In this document: positions 24,052 to 31,875 of the stretch, piece after piece | Layout: every line of letters begins with the position of its first letter | Position numbering within the stretch: the first letter of the stretch is position 1 | Assembly: GCA_030748415.1 (NCBI GenBank) | Contig: JASMMA010000016.1 | Location: forward strand, 1-50,878 | Origin: Planctomycetota bacterium | Lineage (GTDB): Bacteria > Planctomycetota > UBA1135 | Length of the DNA: 50,878 bases | Direction: 5' to 3' | The notes under the pieces: model-generated | Told to the model about the DNA's origin: nothing | Database searches by the model: none | Seen by the model: the letters and a program-made list of their open reading frames with translations, nothing else | Translations under genes and position numbers: made by a program

Positions 24052-26693
24052 CCCGGGAGGGAGGATGGCTCAAACTCATCCGGGATGATGACCCGAGCGG
24101 TGAGCAGAATGAGGAGTTTTTGGTATGACTCATATTCACCCTTCCGAGAGAAGAAGAAGGACAGAACAGGAATTCGGCTCAGAATAGGGATTCCGGATTC
24201 GAGCGATTGCTGGCTGACGACCTTCATTCCACCTAGGAGGAGAGTTCCTCCATCTGGAATCAAAACACGAGTACGAATTTTTTGCAATTCCATTTCAGGG
24301 AGTTGCATGGTGACCGGAGAACCCGTTCCAAGAGAAGTTTGGAAGGAAGGAATCGGTCGGACGAGAGTTGCCACGGTGGGGCGGACATCGGCATAGATAA
24401 AGCGTCGGTCAGCAGACACAACGGGGCGGACATCTAGGTAAACACCATCCCGGGCAACTCGCACAACGGGGTCTGCAATGGATGCAGCCTGGGCGATTTC
24501 AACATCAAAGTCTCCCACATAGGAAACCTGATTCGCAAAAGTCGAGGTTGCACGCTGGGTGTTGTAAACCATGAGAGTGGGTTCGGTAAGAACTTCACGG
24601 CGTTCAGACTTTTCAACGGCACGAAGGACAGCTTCAACTTCAGCATCATCCAAGAATGTGTACTGAAGGCTAAGGCCACCAGATGCCAGAAGGCCTTGCT
24701 CGTTGCCTAAACCGGAGTCATACAAGTTTTCAGTACGGGCAAGGATGTTGACATCGTCACTTGCTTCGCGGAAATAAAGACCAGCGTCATTACCAGTTCC
24801 GAGTGTTCCAGGAGCACCTGGGGAGCCGGGGTCGGCACCGAAATCATCAAACACATAGTCAGAACCCTTTCCAGGGAGGCCTGAGGTGGAGTCGTCGCCC
24901 AATCCGCGGAAGTCAACGCCGACATCCTGAAGGAAGGAGTCTTCTACCTTTAAGAATCGAACTTTCAATTCCACCATGACATGGGAGGACTTGCGAAGGT
25001 CGTTTAGAAGGCTATTAATGCGCTTTTGGACGTTGCTCTGAGCATTAACAATTAAGGTTCCATTCTCGATGGCGACTGTTGCAGTATCATCCCAGATATC
25101 AGGTTCGATATTTTCGGTGATTGTGGCAAGGAGATCATCTTCAGTCAGGATTGTTGCTTCACGTTCTGGTAGCTCCTCGTCAACCTCTTCAATGCCGCCA
25201 GAGGGGGCAAGGTTGATATCAGTGCCTACAAAGTCCTGGATGGGGCGAACAATATCTCGCACTTCGTATTTATTCAGGACATTGACACCGCCGGACTCTT
25301 CAGCAGAAAGGACATTGACAACGCCGTTACGGATAACAAAACGAATTTGACTTTGAGTGAGACTTTCAATGATAGAAAGAATCTGGGAGACAGGCATTTG
25401 CCGCGAGTAGGCCATGGAGATGGTTTTTACATCTTCATCTACATCTTCTCGGACCGCGCGAGAAACAACAAAGTTGACCCGCGTGTAAGTCGCGAGGTTG
25501 TCAGCGATTGCTTCAATGCTGTGATCAAAGCGAGGTTCGATGCGGGTGGAATCCAAAACTGCACGAATGTTGGCCTCGGTTGGATCAATCGCCGCCGCAG
25601 AGACTATTTTGTCCAAAGATTCTCTCTTGAGCACGGTATTGCGCCAATATTCCACATCGTGCTCGATTACGCTTTTCGGAGGAACTGCGAGGGTTCTAAG
25701 CTCATCAAATGTGGCTTTCCATTGCTCGCGGAAAGCGTTGTCCGTTTTCCGCTTCCGCGCAGCAAGCCAAGCAAGGTTCGCTACTTGACGGAGCTCTCGA
25801 GCATCTTGGTTGTCTGGGTCCAATTCCAAAACAGCTTCAAGTGTTCCGATAGATTCCTCGTAAAAGCCGCGACTGAAAGAGGAATTTGCTTCTTGGAAAA
25901 GGGTTCGAACACGGTTCTCCGTGTAGTTCAAACGAGCTTCTTCGGCAGCTGCAGCCTCTTGCTCTGCAGCAGCAGTTTCGAATTCTCGTTGGGCTGAGAG
26001 TTGATCGTTAAAGGCAATTGTGGCACTGGATAGTTTGGAAGAAACAATAGAGTGGTCCAATCCTTGGCCAGCAATGCCGGGGCGAGTTCGAAGCGCCATC
26101 TCAGCGGACTGATAGAAAGCCAGCGCAGACTCAAGGTCACCCTTAGCCATGGCATCATCGCCATTCTGAACCAAGCCCTCTACCTTAACTCGAGCGTGGT
26201 GCCGACGAATACTCTCTTGAAGGAGAACATCTTCGGAAGAATCAGAACTCCAGGCAGCGCCCGCAAGAGCTTCTTCGCAACGCTTGACGCCTTCGCGAGC
26301 TTCGCGGTTGTTCATGTCCAAGTCTTTTGCATCTAGGTAGCGAGCGATTGCTCCTTTGAAATCGCCGCGAGCAAAAGCATCGTCACCTTGCTTTAGGAAA
26401 ACGGAAGCCAGTTGTTGGCGCTTTTCCCTTTTGCGAATAATTTCCGCCTGGAGTTCAGAGTACTTTCCAGAAGGCGTGTCGGGAATAGGGTCTTGAACTC
26501 TGGAGGGAGCTTCAGCAGAAGGCAAAGCGGATGGCTCTGGCGTGTTTGATGTGAGTGGCGCATCGGAATCGTCCGAGGCCCAGCCGTAGTCAAGCACAGA
26601 GTCAAAAGAGACGGAACTCTCTTCCTCGGGGCTTTGGCAAGCGGCCAGAACGAGGAAGGGGAGCAGGAGCAGCGAAAACCGTTGAGTGGACAT
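24036..26693 (-). CDS. TPR-secretin lipoprotein A (GspD/PilQ-like)
   Basis: From the ATG at 26693 the protein has 885 residues and a compact lipoprotein signal LVLAAC (Cys19). Helical TPR-like repeats follow (for example GDDAFARGDFKGAIARYLDA and IGTLEAVLELDPDNQDAREL). Then come an STN/N0-like domain (VNFVVSRAVREDV), an N1-like part and the secretin barrel, from VMVELKVRFLKVEDSFLQDV to IPDGGTLLLGGMKVV and IPILSRIPVLSFFFS. It is paralogous to secretin B along its whole length, including the shared FLQ[ED]VG[VL]DFRGLG. It directly follows the GspL/M/C-like genes, the position pilQ has after pilMNOP, so it is probably their cognate outer-membrane channel. Confidence 0.85.
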   Translation of the reverse strand: MSTQRFSLLLLPFLVLAACQSPEEESSVSFDSVLDYGWASDDSDAPLTSNTPEPSALPSAEAPSRVQDPIPDTPSGKYSELQAEIIRKREKRQQLASVFLKQGDDAFARGDFKGAIARYLDAKDLDMNNREAREGVKRCEEALAGAAWSSDSSEDVLLQESIRRHHARVKVEGLVQNGDDAMAKGDLESALAFYQSAEMALRTRPGIAGQGLDHSIVSSKLSSATIAFNDQLSAQREFETAAAEQEAAAAEEARLNYTENRVRTLFQEANSSFSRGFYEESIGTLEAVLELDPDNQDARELRQVANLAWLAARKRKTDNAFREQWKATFDELRTLAVPPKSVIEHDVEYWRNTVLKRESLDKIVSAAAIDPTEANIRAVLDSTRIEPRFDHSIEAIADNLATYTRVNFVVSRAVREDVDEDVKTISMAYSRQMPVSQILSIIESLTQSQIRFVIRNGVVNVLSAEESGGVNVLNKYEVRDIVRPIQDFVGTDINLAPSGGIEEVDEELPEREATILTEDDLLATITENIEPDIWDDTATVAIENGTLIVNAQSNVQKRINSLLNDLRKSSHVMVELKVRFLKVEDSFLQDVGVDFRGLGDDSTSGLPGKGSDYVFDDFGADPGSPGAPGTLGTGNDAGLYFREASDDVNILARTENLYDSGLGNEQGLLASGGLSLQYTFLDDAEVEAVLRAVEKSERREVLTEPTLMVYNTQRATSTFANQVSYVGDFDVEIAQAASIADPVVRVARDGVYLDVRPVVSADRRFIYADVRPTVATLVRPIPSFQTSLGTGSPVTMQLPEMELQKIRTRVLIPDGGTLLLGGMKVVSQQSLESGIPILSRIPVLSFFFSRKGEYESYQKLLILLTARVIIPDEFEPSSLPGGAAN

Positions 26694-26760
26694 CAGCGTG
26701 GGATTCGAGAAAAGGGCTGCCAAGACAGCGTGCCGGGAGTCGGCAGGACAGGGGGAAGGA

Positions 26761-27705
26761 TCAGGGGATCTTGGCGGTCAGCGACCCTTTTGGGAGCAGA
26801 AGCTCCAAATCGAGCGGTGAACCACAAGGATCCATGAGACGAATGCTGGCAATAGAGCGCACAGTGTCAACTGTGCGGGTCCGGTCAGCAGGTTGGCCGC
26901 TGATTATGACCCTGCGCCCCAATGCGTCAAAGCGAGGAATACTAGTGAGCTCGCCCACGGTGGTTTCACGGAGAGTCAGTCCTTCCAGATACCAAGAGGT
27001 TTCACCGATGGGTTCTCCAGGGCCTGCGGGGTAGGGGCCAAGGCTTGCACGGCCTTTTCGAGACAAGCTTAAGAGAATGCGCCCGTCTTCGAGGACCCCC
27101 TGAATGCTCCAAGTCGCGCTCCTGGCAACAGTTGCGACCGAACCAACAGGTGTAGAAGAGCGGCTTCTGGATTGCTTTGCTCCTGCTGCCCCGCGGACGC
27201 GCCTCTCGACAATTGCTCGGAGGCGATAACGATAGGCCACCCCTTCGCAGGGAACTCGGTCTAGGTATTCCCTCGAACGGGTAGGGGGGAGTTCTTCGGC
27301 TCCCCCGTCTCCAGCCCACCTGGTGAGCTCATAACGAAGCCCTTCAACAGGGTTTTGTGGGTTGTGGAGCCAACTGAGGCGAATCCCGCCCTCTTGCGGT
27401 GATGCCTTGAAATCTATCGGTGGGAAGACATCTGGAAGTTCCAAAGAGGCCGCATGGAGAGCCGCTTCACCCATGGCGAAGCTATCTGATAATCCAGCAG
27501 GAAGGTCAGGCATTCGAAGGGCGGGCAAGAGTCTTTCCTGAAGAGCCTCTGAGTCCGTTGGTGCAATCGAAGTAGATAGAACAGAGAGGGAAGGAATCGG
27601 GGCTCCACTGGCTGAAACCTTTGGGCTAGGCAGTAAAGCATGAACAAGGAGGGTGGCGGTGCCGGCGAGGGCAGCAGCGCAGGGAAGAAACCGCGTCGAG
27701 GTCAT
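26761..27705 (-). CDS. exported fibronectin-III-like protein, possible GspC/PilP equivalent
   Basis: The 314-residue protein has an N-terminal signal or anchor helix (FLPCAAALAGTATLLVHALL). A fibronectin type III-like domain covers about residues 95-175 (GIRLSWLHNPQNPVEGLRYE, then AYRYRLRAIVE). The C-terminal part, TWSIQGVLEDGRILLSLSRK followed by GEPIGETSWYLEGLTL, recalls the homology region of GspC/PilP, which contacts the secretin N0 domain. It overlaps the preceding gene by ATGA and comes just before secretin A. The GspC/PilP assignment is inference from position and a loose pattern; an unrelated exported fn3 protein remains possible. Confidence 0.5.
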   Translation of the reverse strand: MTSTRFLPCAAALAGTATLLVHALLPSPKVSASGAPIPSLSVLSTSIAPTDSEALQERLLPALRMPDLPAGLSDSFAMGEAALHAASLELPDVFPPIDFKASPQEGGIRLSWLHNPQNPVEGLRYELTRWAGDGGAEELPPTRSREYLDRVPCEGVAYRYRLRAIVERRVRGAAGAKQSRSRSSTPVGSVATVARSATWSIQGVLEDGRILLSLSRKGRASLGPYPAGPGEPIGETSWYLEGLTLRETTVGELTSIPRFDALGRRVIISGQPADRTRTVDTVRSIASIRLMDPCGSPLDLELLLPKGSLTAKIP

Positions 27706-28256
27706 GGGAGTGCCTCTTCCATTTGTTTTACATTTCCGATGCGGATTTCCAATTCAGCTTCCAAATCTTCAATGCCGGCATCAAAGCTCAGGCGGAGCGG
27801 GTCAGTGAGCGCCCCCGCTGGGGGTTTAGCAAGGATTTGACTAATCCATGGAAGGATGGCCTTTGGAGCACCCCGGAGGTGCAGTTTGGCCAAGATTGGG
27901 CCGGAAAGGGAGGGGCGGTCAAAGGAGATTGAAAGGGCTTTCGCCTTCCCACCCGGAGGGGTGTTCAGCCAAGACCCCAAAGTTGCGCGGGCGGCTGCAG
28001 TATCGGGGCCGGAAAGAGTCTCCCATTCACTTGTTTCTGGATTGCCCCAAAGACGCAGACTGGATTTTAAATCAAGGGCAGATGGGGAAAGAATGGCCTC
28101 ACCAAAAACGGGTCGATGCCAAAAGGTTTCCTTTGGGGCCCGTTCGGTTTGGGGAGAGGTTTCAGTGAATTCCATCGGGGTTGAATAACGAGCAAACCAC
28201 TGCTGAATGAGGCCGCCAGAAAAACCCAGACAAAGAACAGCGAGGAGGGTTCTCAT
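27702..28256 (-). CDS. bitopic membrane protein, possible GspM/PilO equivalent
   Basis: The 184-residue protein has one N-terminal hydrophobic helix (RTLLAVLCLGFSGGLIQQWF) and a periplasmic part. Its last 60 residues read like a ferredoxin-like fold, with GAPKAILPWISQIL followed by paired strands (DLEAELEIRI), as in PilO and GspM. It has ATGA overlaps on both sides. Size, topology and place between a GspL-like and a GspC-like gene suggest the GspM/PilO role, but no residue signature proves it. The ATG at 28256 is preferred over upstream in-frame codons because it gives exact stop-start coupling. Confidence 0.5.
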   Translation of the reverse strand: MRTLLAVLCLGFSGGLIQQWFARYSTPMEFTETSPQTERAPKETFWHRPVFGEAILSPSALDLKSSLRLWGNPETSEWETLSGPDTAAARATLGSWLNTPPGGKAKALSISFDRPSLSGPILAKLHLRGAPKAILPWISQILAKPPAGALTDPLRLSFDAGIEDLEAELEIRIGNVKQMEEALP

Positions 28257-29323
28257 TCTTTCCCCCTTGAAGCTGAATCTCCTGTCCATAACCCTGGACG
28301 GGCCGAGCTTGGTCGAAGCTCCAAGATTCCACTCCTCAGGTCGGGTACTTGGTCCGAACTCAAAAGCAGTCGAACCTGGGCAGCAGTGGCTTCCGTGGAG
28401 GAGAGTATTTCAAAACTACGAATGCTGTCGGTTGGGGCAGCTTCAAGAGTCGCTTCAAGAGTCTGCAGGAAGGTTTCCCGGCGTTGAATCCATCGATTCA
28501 AGCTGTTGGGGATTGGTTGAGGGGGGGGCGGAGGGGGTGAGTGATTCGAATCGGCTGTGGAGGCAGCAGGGGCGGGAATACTCTCGATTCGCTGATTGTG
28601 TGCTAAAAACGAAGACGCAGACAAGGCAGCTATCGCCAAAAAAAGGAGCCCCCAGGCCGTTGGATCTTTTTTCCTTTTGGCAGGCCGGGGCTCAATCACA
28701 CCTGTCCGAACAGGGTTGAGTGCAGTAAGCGCGGCTCCCAAAGCCGCACGGTCTGCGGACTGTTCTTGCGAGGGAGGAGTTAGAAGGACAAACACGAATC
28801 CATCCAGGCGAACAGCTTCTTCCAGGATTTCAGCGCCTGGTGCTTGAGCATCCACTGCAAGGCAAACTGAATTGGGGCGGCGACTAAGCCGGTTAAACAA
28901 CTGGCTCCAAGACTCGCGAATGGGACCCTTTCTTGGAAGGCGCCCGCTAGACCGAACTCCGGGCTCACCTTCACACCACAAGATTTCCTCTGGTCGAAGC
29001 CACAAAAGAAGGTCGTTTTCTCCATACCTTCCGTTTTCCCATTCCCAAATCCCAGCGGACATTGCTGGATGAGAAAGGGCATGGGTTGCAGGCTGGGTGA
29101 GTTCCCAATCCAGGGGGAGGGTGGATGGCCGATGGCCATCTTTTTGAACGGCTATACCCCAAAGAAGACGGGTATCGTCGGCCCATCGAGTGTAGAGATC
29201 TTGAAGGTCATTTGCCGCAACGCCACCAGCGGCCAGGATTTCGGGTGGGCTGCCTTCCTCTTTTTGAATAAGGGCGTAAAGGGAGGTGCCCGGCTGGTAG
29301 TGAAATCCGAGGGCGCGAACCAT
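28253..29323 (-). CDS. bitopic protein, possible GspL / PilM-PilN equivalent
   Basis: The 356-residue protein has a cytoplasmic N-terminal part (1-225) with a pattern like the end of the actin-like PilM/GspL fold (DRAALGAALTALNPVRTGVI), a basic stretch PAKRKKDP, one membrane helix (AWGLLFLAIAALSASSFLAH), a proline-rich linker (SPPPPPPQPIP) and a periplasmic C-terminal domain of about 80 residues. This is the domain order of GspL or of fused PilM-PilN. Canonical PilM nucleotide motifs at the N-terminus are not recognisable, so the domain may be degenerate. It overlaps the glycosylase gene (TAATG) and the next gene (ATGA). Confidence 0.5.
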   Translation of the reverse strand: MVRALGFHYQPGTSLYALIQKEEGSPPEILAAGGVAANDLQDLYTRWADDTRLLWGIAVQKDGHRPSTLPLDWELTQPATHALSHPAMSAGIWEWENGRYGENDLLLWLRPEEILWCEGEPGVRSSGRLPRKGPIRESWSQLFNRLSRRPNSVCLAVDAQAPGAEILEEAVRLDGFVFVLLTPPSQEQSADRAALGAALTALNPVRTGVIEPRPAKRKKDPTAWGLLFLAIAALSASSFLAHNQRIESIPAPAASTADSNHSPPPPPPQPIPNSLNRWIQRRETFLQTLEATLEAAPTDSIRSFEILSSTEATAAQVRLLLSSDQVPDLRSGILELRPSSARPGLWTGDSASRGKE

Positions 29324-30027
29324 TAGTTCTGTATAGGAAGCCCGAGGTGAACCATTCCAATTTGAATATCAGCCCAACAATCCTTTTTTGCGCTTGGATT
29401 GCGAAGGAGATAAGCCGGATGATAAGTCGCAAGAATCGGAGGACCCCCTTGGGGGTTCGGGTGAACTTGCCCCCTCAGTCGAGAAAGGGGTGAATCTATT
29501 TCAAGAAGGGTGCAGGCAGCGTGACGGCCCAAAGCAATAATGAGTTCTGGAGAAACGGATTTGATTTGCTCATGAAGAAATCCGATGCAAGCGGATTTTT
29601 CTTCAGCTAAGGGGTCTCGGTTTTCTGGCGGGCGGCATTTGAGAGTATTTGTAATGAAAATATCCGTTCGCTTGAGGCCCATCCCACCTTCAATTATTTT
29701 TGTGAGCAGTTGGCCCGCTCGCCCAAAGAAAGGGCGGCCACTTCGGTCTTCATCTGCACCTGGCGCTTCACCCACGAACATGATTCGGGCCGGGAGGGGC
29801 CCTTCCCCTGGAACGGGGTGGGTGCGTGTTTGTGCCAAAGAACAAGCTTGGCAGGTCTGAATCCTAGTATTTAAATCCCCATGAGCGCAGTCTAGGGCGG
29901 GGGCTGGTTGAATTTCCTTTGTGGGTTGGGCGCCCTGTGGAAATTCTTTCAAGCCTGTTTCCTGCAATTCTTCCAACAACAGCCGGGCGGCACCTTGAAT
30001 GGAAGCAGGAAGGGGTTGGGTTGCCAT
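29323..30027 (-). CDS. uracil-DNA glycosylase, family 4 (iron-sulfur type)
   Basis: The 234-residue enzyme removes uracil from DNA. Motif A is VGEAPGADEDRSGRPFFG, followed by NTLKCRPPENRDP and the late motif ATYHPAYLLRNP. Four cysteines fit the 4Fe-4S ligands: Cys59 and Cys62 (CQAC), the one in KCRPP and the one in HAACTLL. The start at 30027 (MATQPLPAS) avoids overlap with the divergent gene. A 60-residue N-terminal tail without a known domain precedes the catalytic part. Its stop overlaps the start of the GspL-like gene, which is odd for a repair enzyme. Confidence 0.92.
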   Translation of the reverse strand: MATQPLPASIQGAARLLLEELQETGLKEFPQGAQPTKEIQPAPALDCAHGDLNTRIQTCQACSLAQTRTHPVPGEGPLPARIMFVGEAPGADEDRSGRPFFGRAGQLLTKIIEGGMGLKRTDIFITNTLKCRPPENRDPLAEEKSACIGFLHEQIKSVSPELIIALGRHAACTLLEIDSPLSRLRGQVHPNPQGGPPILATYHPAYLLRNPSAKKDCWADIQIGMVHLGLPIQN

Positions 30028-30125
30028 GTCAGTCCATTTTGCCTGCGCGGAGCTAGGACTCAAGGAGAAGACTGCTCGGATTGAATTTCCCAACCCAACT
30101 CATTAGACTGCCTGGTGTTAAAGCC

Positions 30126-30827
30126 ATGAGACAAAAAAAAGGTGAACTACTGGACCTTCTGAGGAAAGAAACTGGCTCTGAGTCTATTCCATCCTCAACT
30201 CCTCGGCCGACTTCTTCGGCTTCGTCTCAAGATGTTCCGCAGGCGGCATCTTCAACTGAACAGCTCCGCTTCCCAGGTTCCCGCCCGGTTCGCCGGCCCA
30301 TTCCCTGGGTAGGCATTCTTGCTGCCGCGGTTCCGCTGCTGTTCGTGGCCATTTGGGCCGCAGGTTTTTTCGAGGGTCCGGCTAATGGCCTTCAGGCTGA
30401 AGAGAAACCGCTGGCGATGTCTCAGCCTGCTGAGACAACAGGCCCTGAAGCTCCGGTTGTTGCACCCCAGCCACAGCCCTCACCACCCGTGAAACCTGCT
30501 CCTGTGGCTGCAGAGGAGCCCCTAATCCAAAGCCGTGAAGGTCTTTTGGGGATTCAGGTCATCACCTACGATTACACCGAGCGGAACATTTCATTTGCCA
30601 AGGATGTGGCCATGGCCCTTAAGAAGAAGGGTTTACCGAGTGTTCGGGCTCTTCTTTTGCCGGCAGACCAACCCAAGCAGATTGTGATTTATGTGGGGGA
30701 AGCTTCTGAAAAACTTGAACTTGCCCATATCCGCGGGCGGGTTCGGGCGATAGAATACCCGGCCGGAAGTGGCGAAAGGCCCTTCGCTTCGGCGCTCACG
30801 GCGCCTTTGCCCACTCACATTCAGTAA
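30126..30827 (+). CDS. single-pass membrane protein with SPOR-like C-terminal domain
   Basis: The 233-residue protein has a basic N-terminus (MRQKKGELLDLLRKE), a Ser/Pro-rich cytoplasmic stretch, one membrane helix (WVGILAAAVPLLFVAIWAAG), a Pro/Gln-rich periplasmic linker (APVVAPQPQPSPPVKPAPVA) and a C-terminal domain of about 100 residues. This last domain (LLGIQVITYDY, AKDVAMALKKKGLPSVRALL, IVIYVGEASE) resembles SPOR-type peptidoglycan-binding repeats. If so, it may mark septal wall. I cannot see a firm family match. The ATG at 30126 is chosen; a TTG at 30081 is the only longer option. It sits 13 bases before the small basic protein gene. Confidence 0.6.
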   Translation: MRQKKGELLDLLRKETGSESIPSSTPRPTSSASSQDVPQAASSTEQLRFPGSRPVRRPIPWVGILAAAVPLLFVAIWAAGFFEGPANGLQAEEKPLAMSQPAETTGPEAPVVAPQPQPSPPVKPAPVAAEEPLIQSREGLLGIQVITYDYTERNISFAKDVAMALKKKGLPSVRALLLPADQPKQIVIYVGEASEKLELAHIRGRVRAIEYPAGSGERPFASALTAPLPTHIQ

Positions 30828-30840
30828 GCAAGAAACTCCC

Positions 30841-31089
30841 ATGTCCGTCCACAAATCGCTGTTTATCGGCGGCGCTCTAAAGAGTGTCCGTTCTGTTTGG
30901 TCGCGCCGCGAGCGCTTGGAGCGCCTCATGCGTGATGGGAAATGGGAGGAAGGCGATTCCGTTTATGGCATTCCCAAAGTTCGGACCCAATTCAAGGTCG
31001 CGAACAAGAAGAAGAAAAAGACTGAGGAAGTCGCTGCCGATTCCGCAGAAGTCACGACGGACGAGTCTGCCGAAAGCGCGGAGGAGTAA
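30841..31089 (+). CDS. PVC-type small basic protein
   Basis: The 82-residue protein starts MSVHKSLFIGGALKSVRSVW, contains RRERLERLMRDGKWEEGDS and VYGIPKVRTQFKV, then has a lysine run and an acidic tail (ESAESAEE). This agrees with the small basic protein family described for Chlamydiae, Verrucomicrobia and Planctomycetes (TIGR04137 as I recall it). Its function is not established; a ribosome-linked role has been suspected. The acidic 25-residue C-terminal tail seems to be an extension of the usual basic core. It is the best taxonomic marker in the window. Confidence 0.88.
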   Translation: MSVHKSLFIGGALKSVRSVWSRRERLERLMRDGKWEEGDSVYGIPKVRTQFKVANKKKKKTEEVAADSAEVTTDESAESAEE

Positions 31090-31121
31090 ATCCTTTTCGC
31101 TGACTTTTTTCAGAGTCTGCC

Positions 31122-31874
31122 ATGAATTCTTCCCTCCAATTATTGGAGGCCTTTTGCAGTCTCCAAGGCGAGGCTGCGGAAGTGGGTGAACCCCACCTCT
31201 TTTTGCGCCTCGCTGGTTGTCCGTTGCGTTGTAGTTATTGCGATACACCGGAGTCTTGGAATGTTGTTGAAGATTGGCTCCTACACCTGAAAGCGGAACA
31301 CCATTCTTTCCCCAATCCAGTAACGGCGGAGGAACTTACGAAGCAATTGAAACGACTGGCACTTGATTGGAATTGGACGGCTGAAGAGAGCACTCTTTCG
31401 ATTACGGGAGGCGAGCCCTTGGCTCAAGCAGAAGCTTTGCGAGACTGGCTCCCAACTTGGCCCGGTCGAGTCGTTTTGGAGACGGGTGGGCTTTGGCCTG
31501 AGAAACTTCAATCACTCCTCCCATCATTGGATGCCGTTTCTTTGGATTGGAAATTACCCTCTACATTGCGAGATTCTGAAGAGAGCGTTGCCCCGCAGAG
31601 CTGTGTCCAAGTTTTGAAACAATCTGCGCTTCCCTTTTGGGTTAAAATGGTGGTTACTGGCGAGGTCTCCGAATGTGAATTAGACTCCGCTCTGCAGGAA
31701 TTGGCCCAACTTGCCCCTAGGTGTTCTACTTTCCTCATGCCCGCCACTCCAGGCCCGAGCCGCCCCGCCTCCCTTGGGCCAGACTTTCTCCTGGACGCTC
31801 AAATTCGAAACCGGTGCCTGGGTTTGAAAATGCAGGTGCTCCCCCAAATTCACCCCATCCTTGGGGTTCGCTGA
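31122..31874 (+). CDS. queE: 7-carboxy-7-deazaguanine synthase (radical SAM)
   Basis: QueE converts 6-carboxytetrahydropterin to 7-carboxy-7-deazaguanine on the way to queuosine. The 250-residue protein begins with EAFCSLQGEAAEVGEP, typical of QueE, then the radical SAM cluster motif C33-x3-C37-x2-C40 (CPLRCSYC), the TPESW segment and the SAM-binding TGGEPLAQ. A clade-specific insertion follows the cluster, as is usual. queC, queD and queF are not in the window. Its TGA is separated from the der ATG by one base, so the two genes are co-transcribed. Confidence 0.92.
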   Translation: MNSSLQLLEAFCSLQGEAAEVGEPHLFLRLAGCPLRCSYCDTPESWNVVEDWLLHLKAEHHSFPNPVTAEELTKQLKRLALDWNWTAEESTLSITGGEPLAQAEALRDWLPTWPGRVVLETGGLWPEKLQSLLPSLDAVSLDWKLPSTLRDSEESVAPQSCVQVLKQSALPFWVKMVVTGEVSECELDSALQELAQLAPRCSTFLMPATPGPSRPASLGPDFLLDAQIRNRCLGLKMQVLPQIHPILGVR

Positions 31875-31875
31875 A

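Noticed and set aside
28524..28545. Long G-rich runs, for example here and at 19926-19933 and 41620-41627, as phase-variable tracts
   Set aside because: They are short or interrupted, spread over housekeeping genes, and encode normal glycine/proline codons; no contingency-gene pattern.
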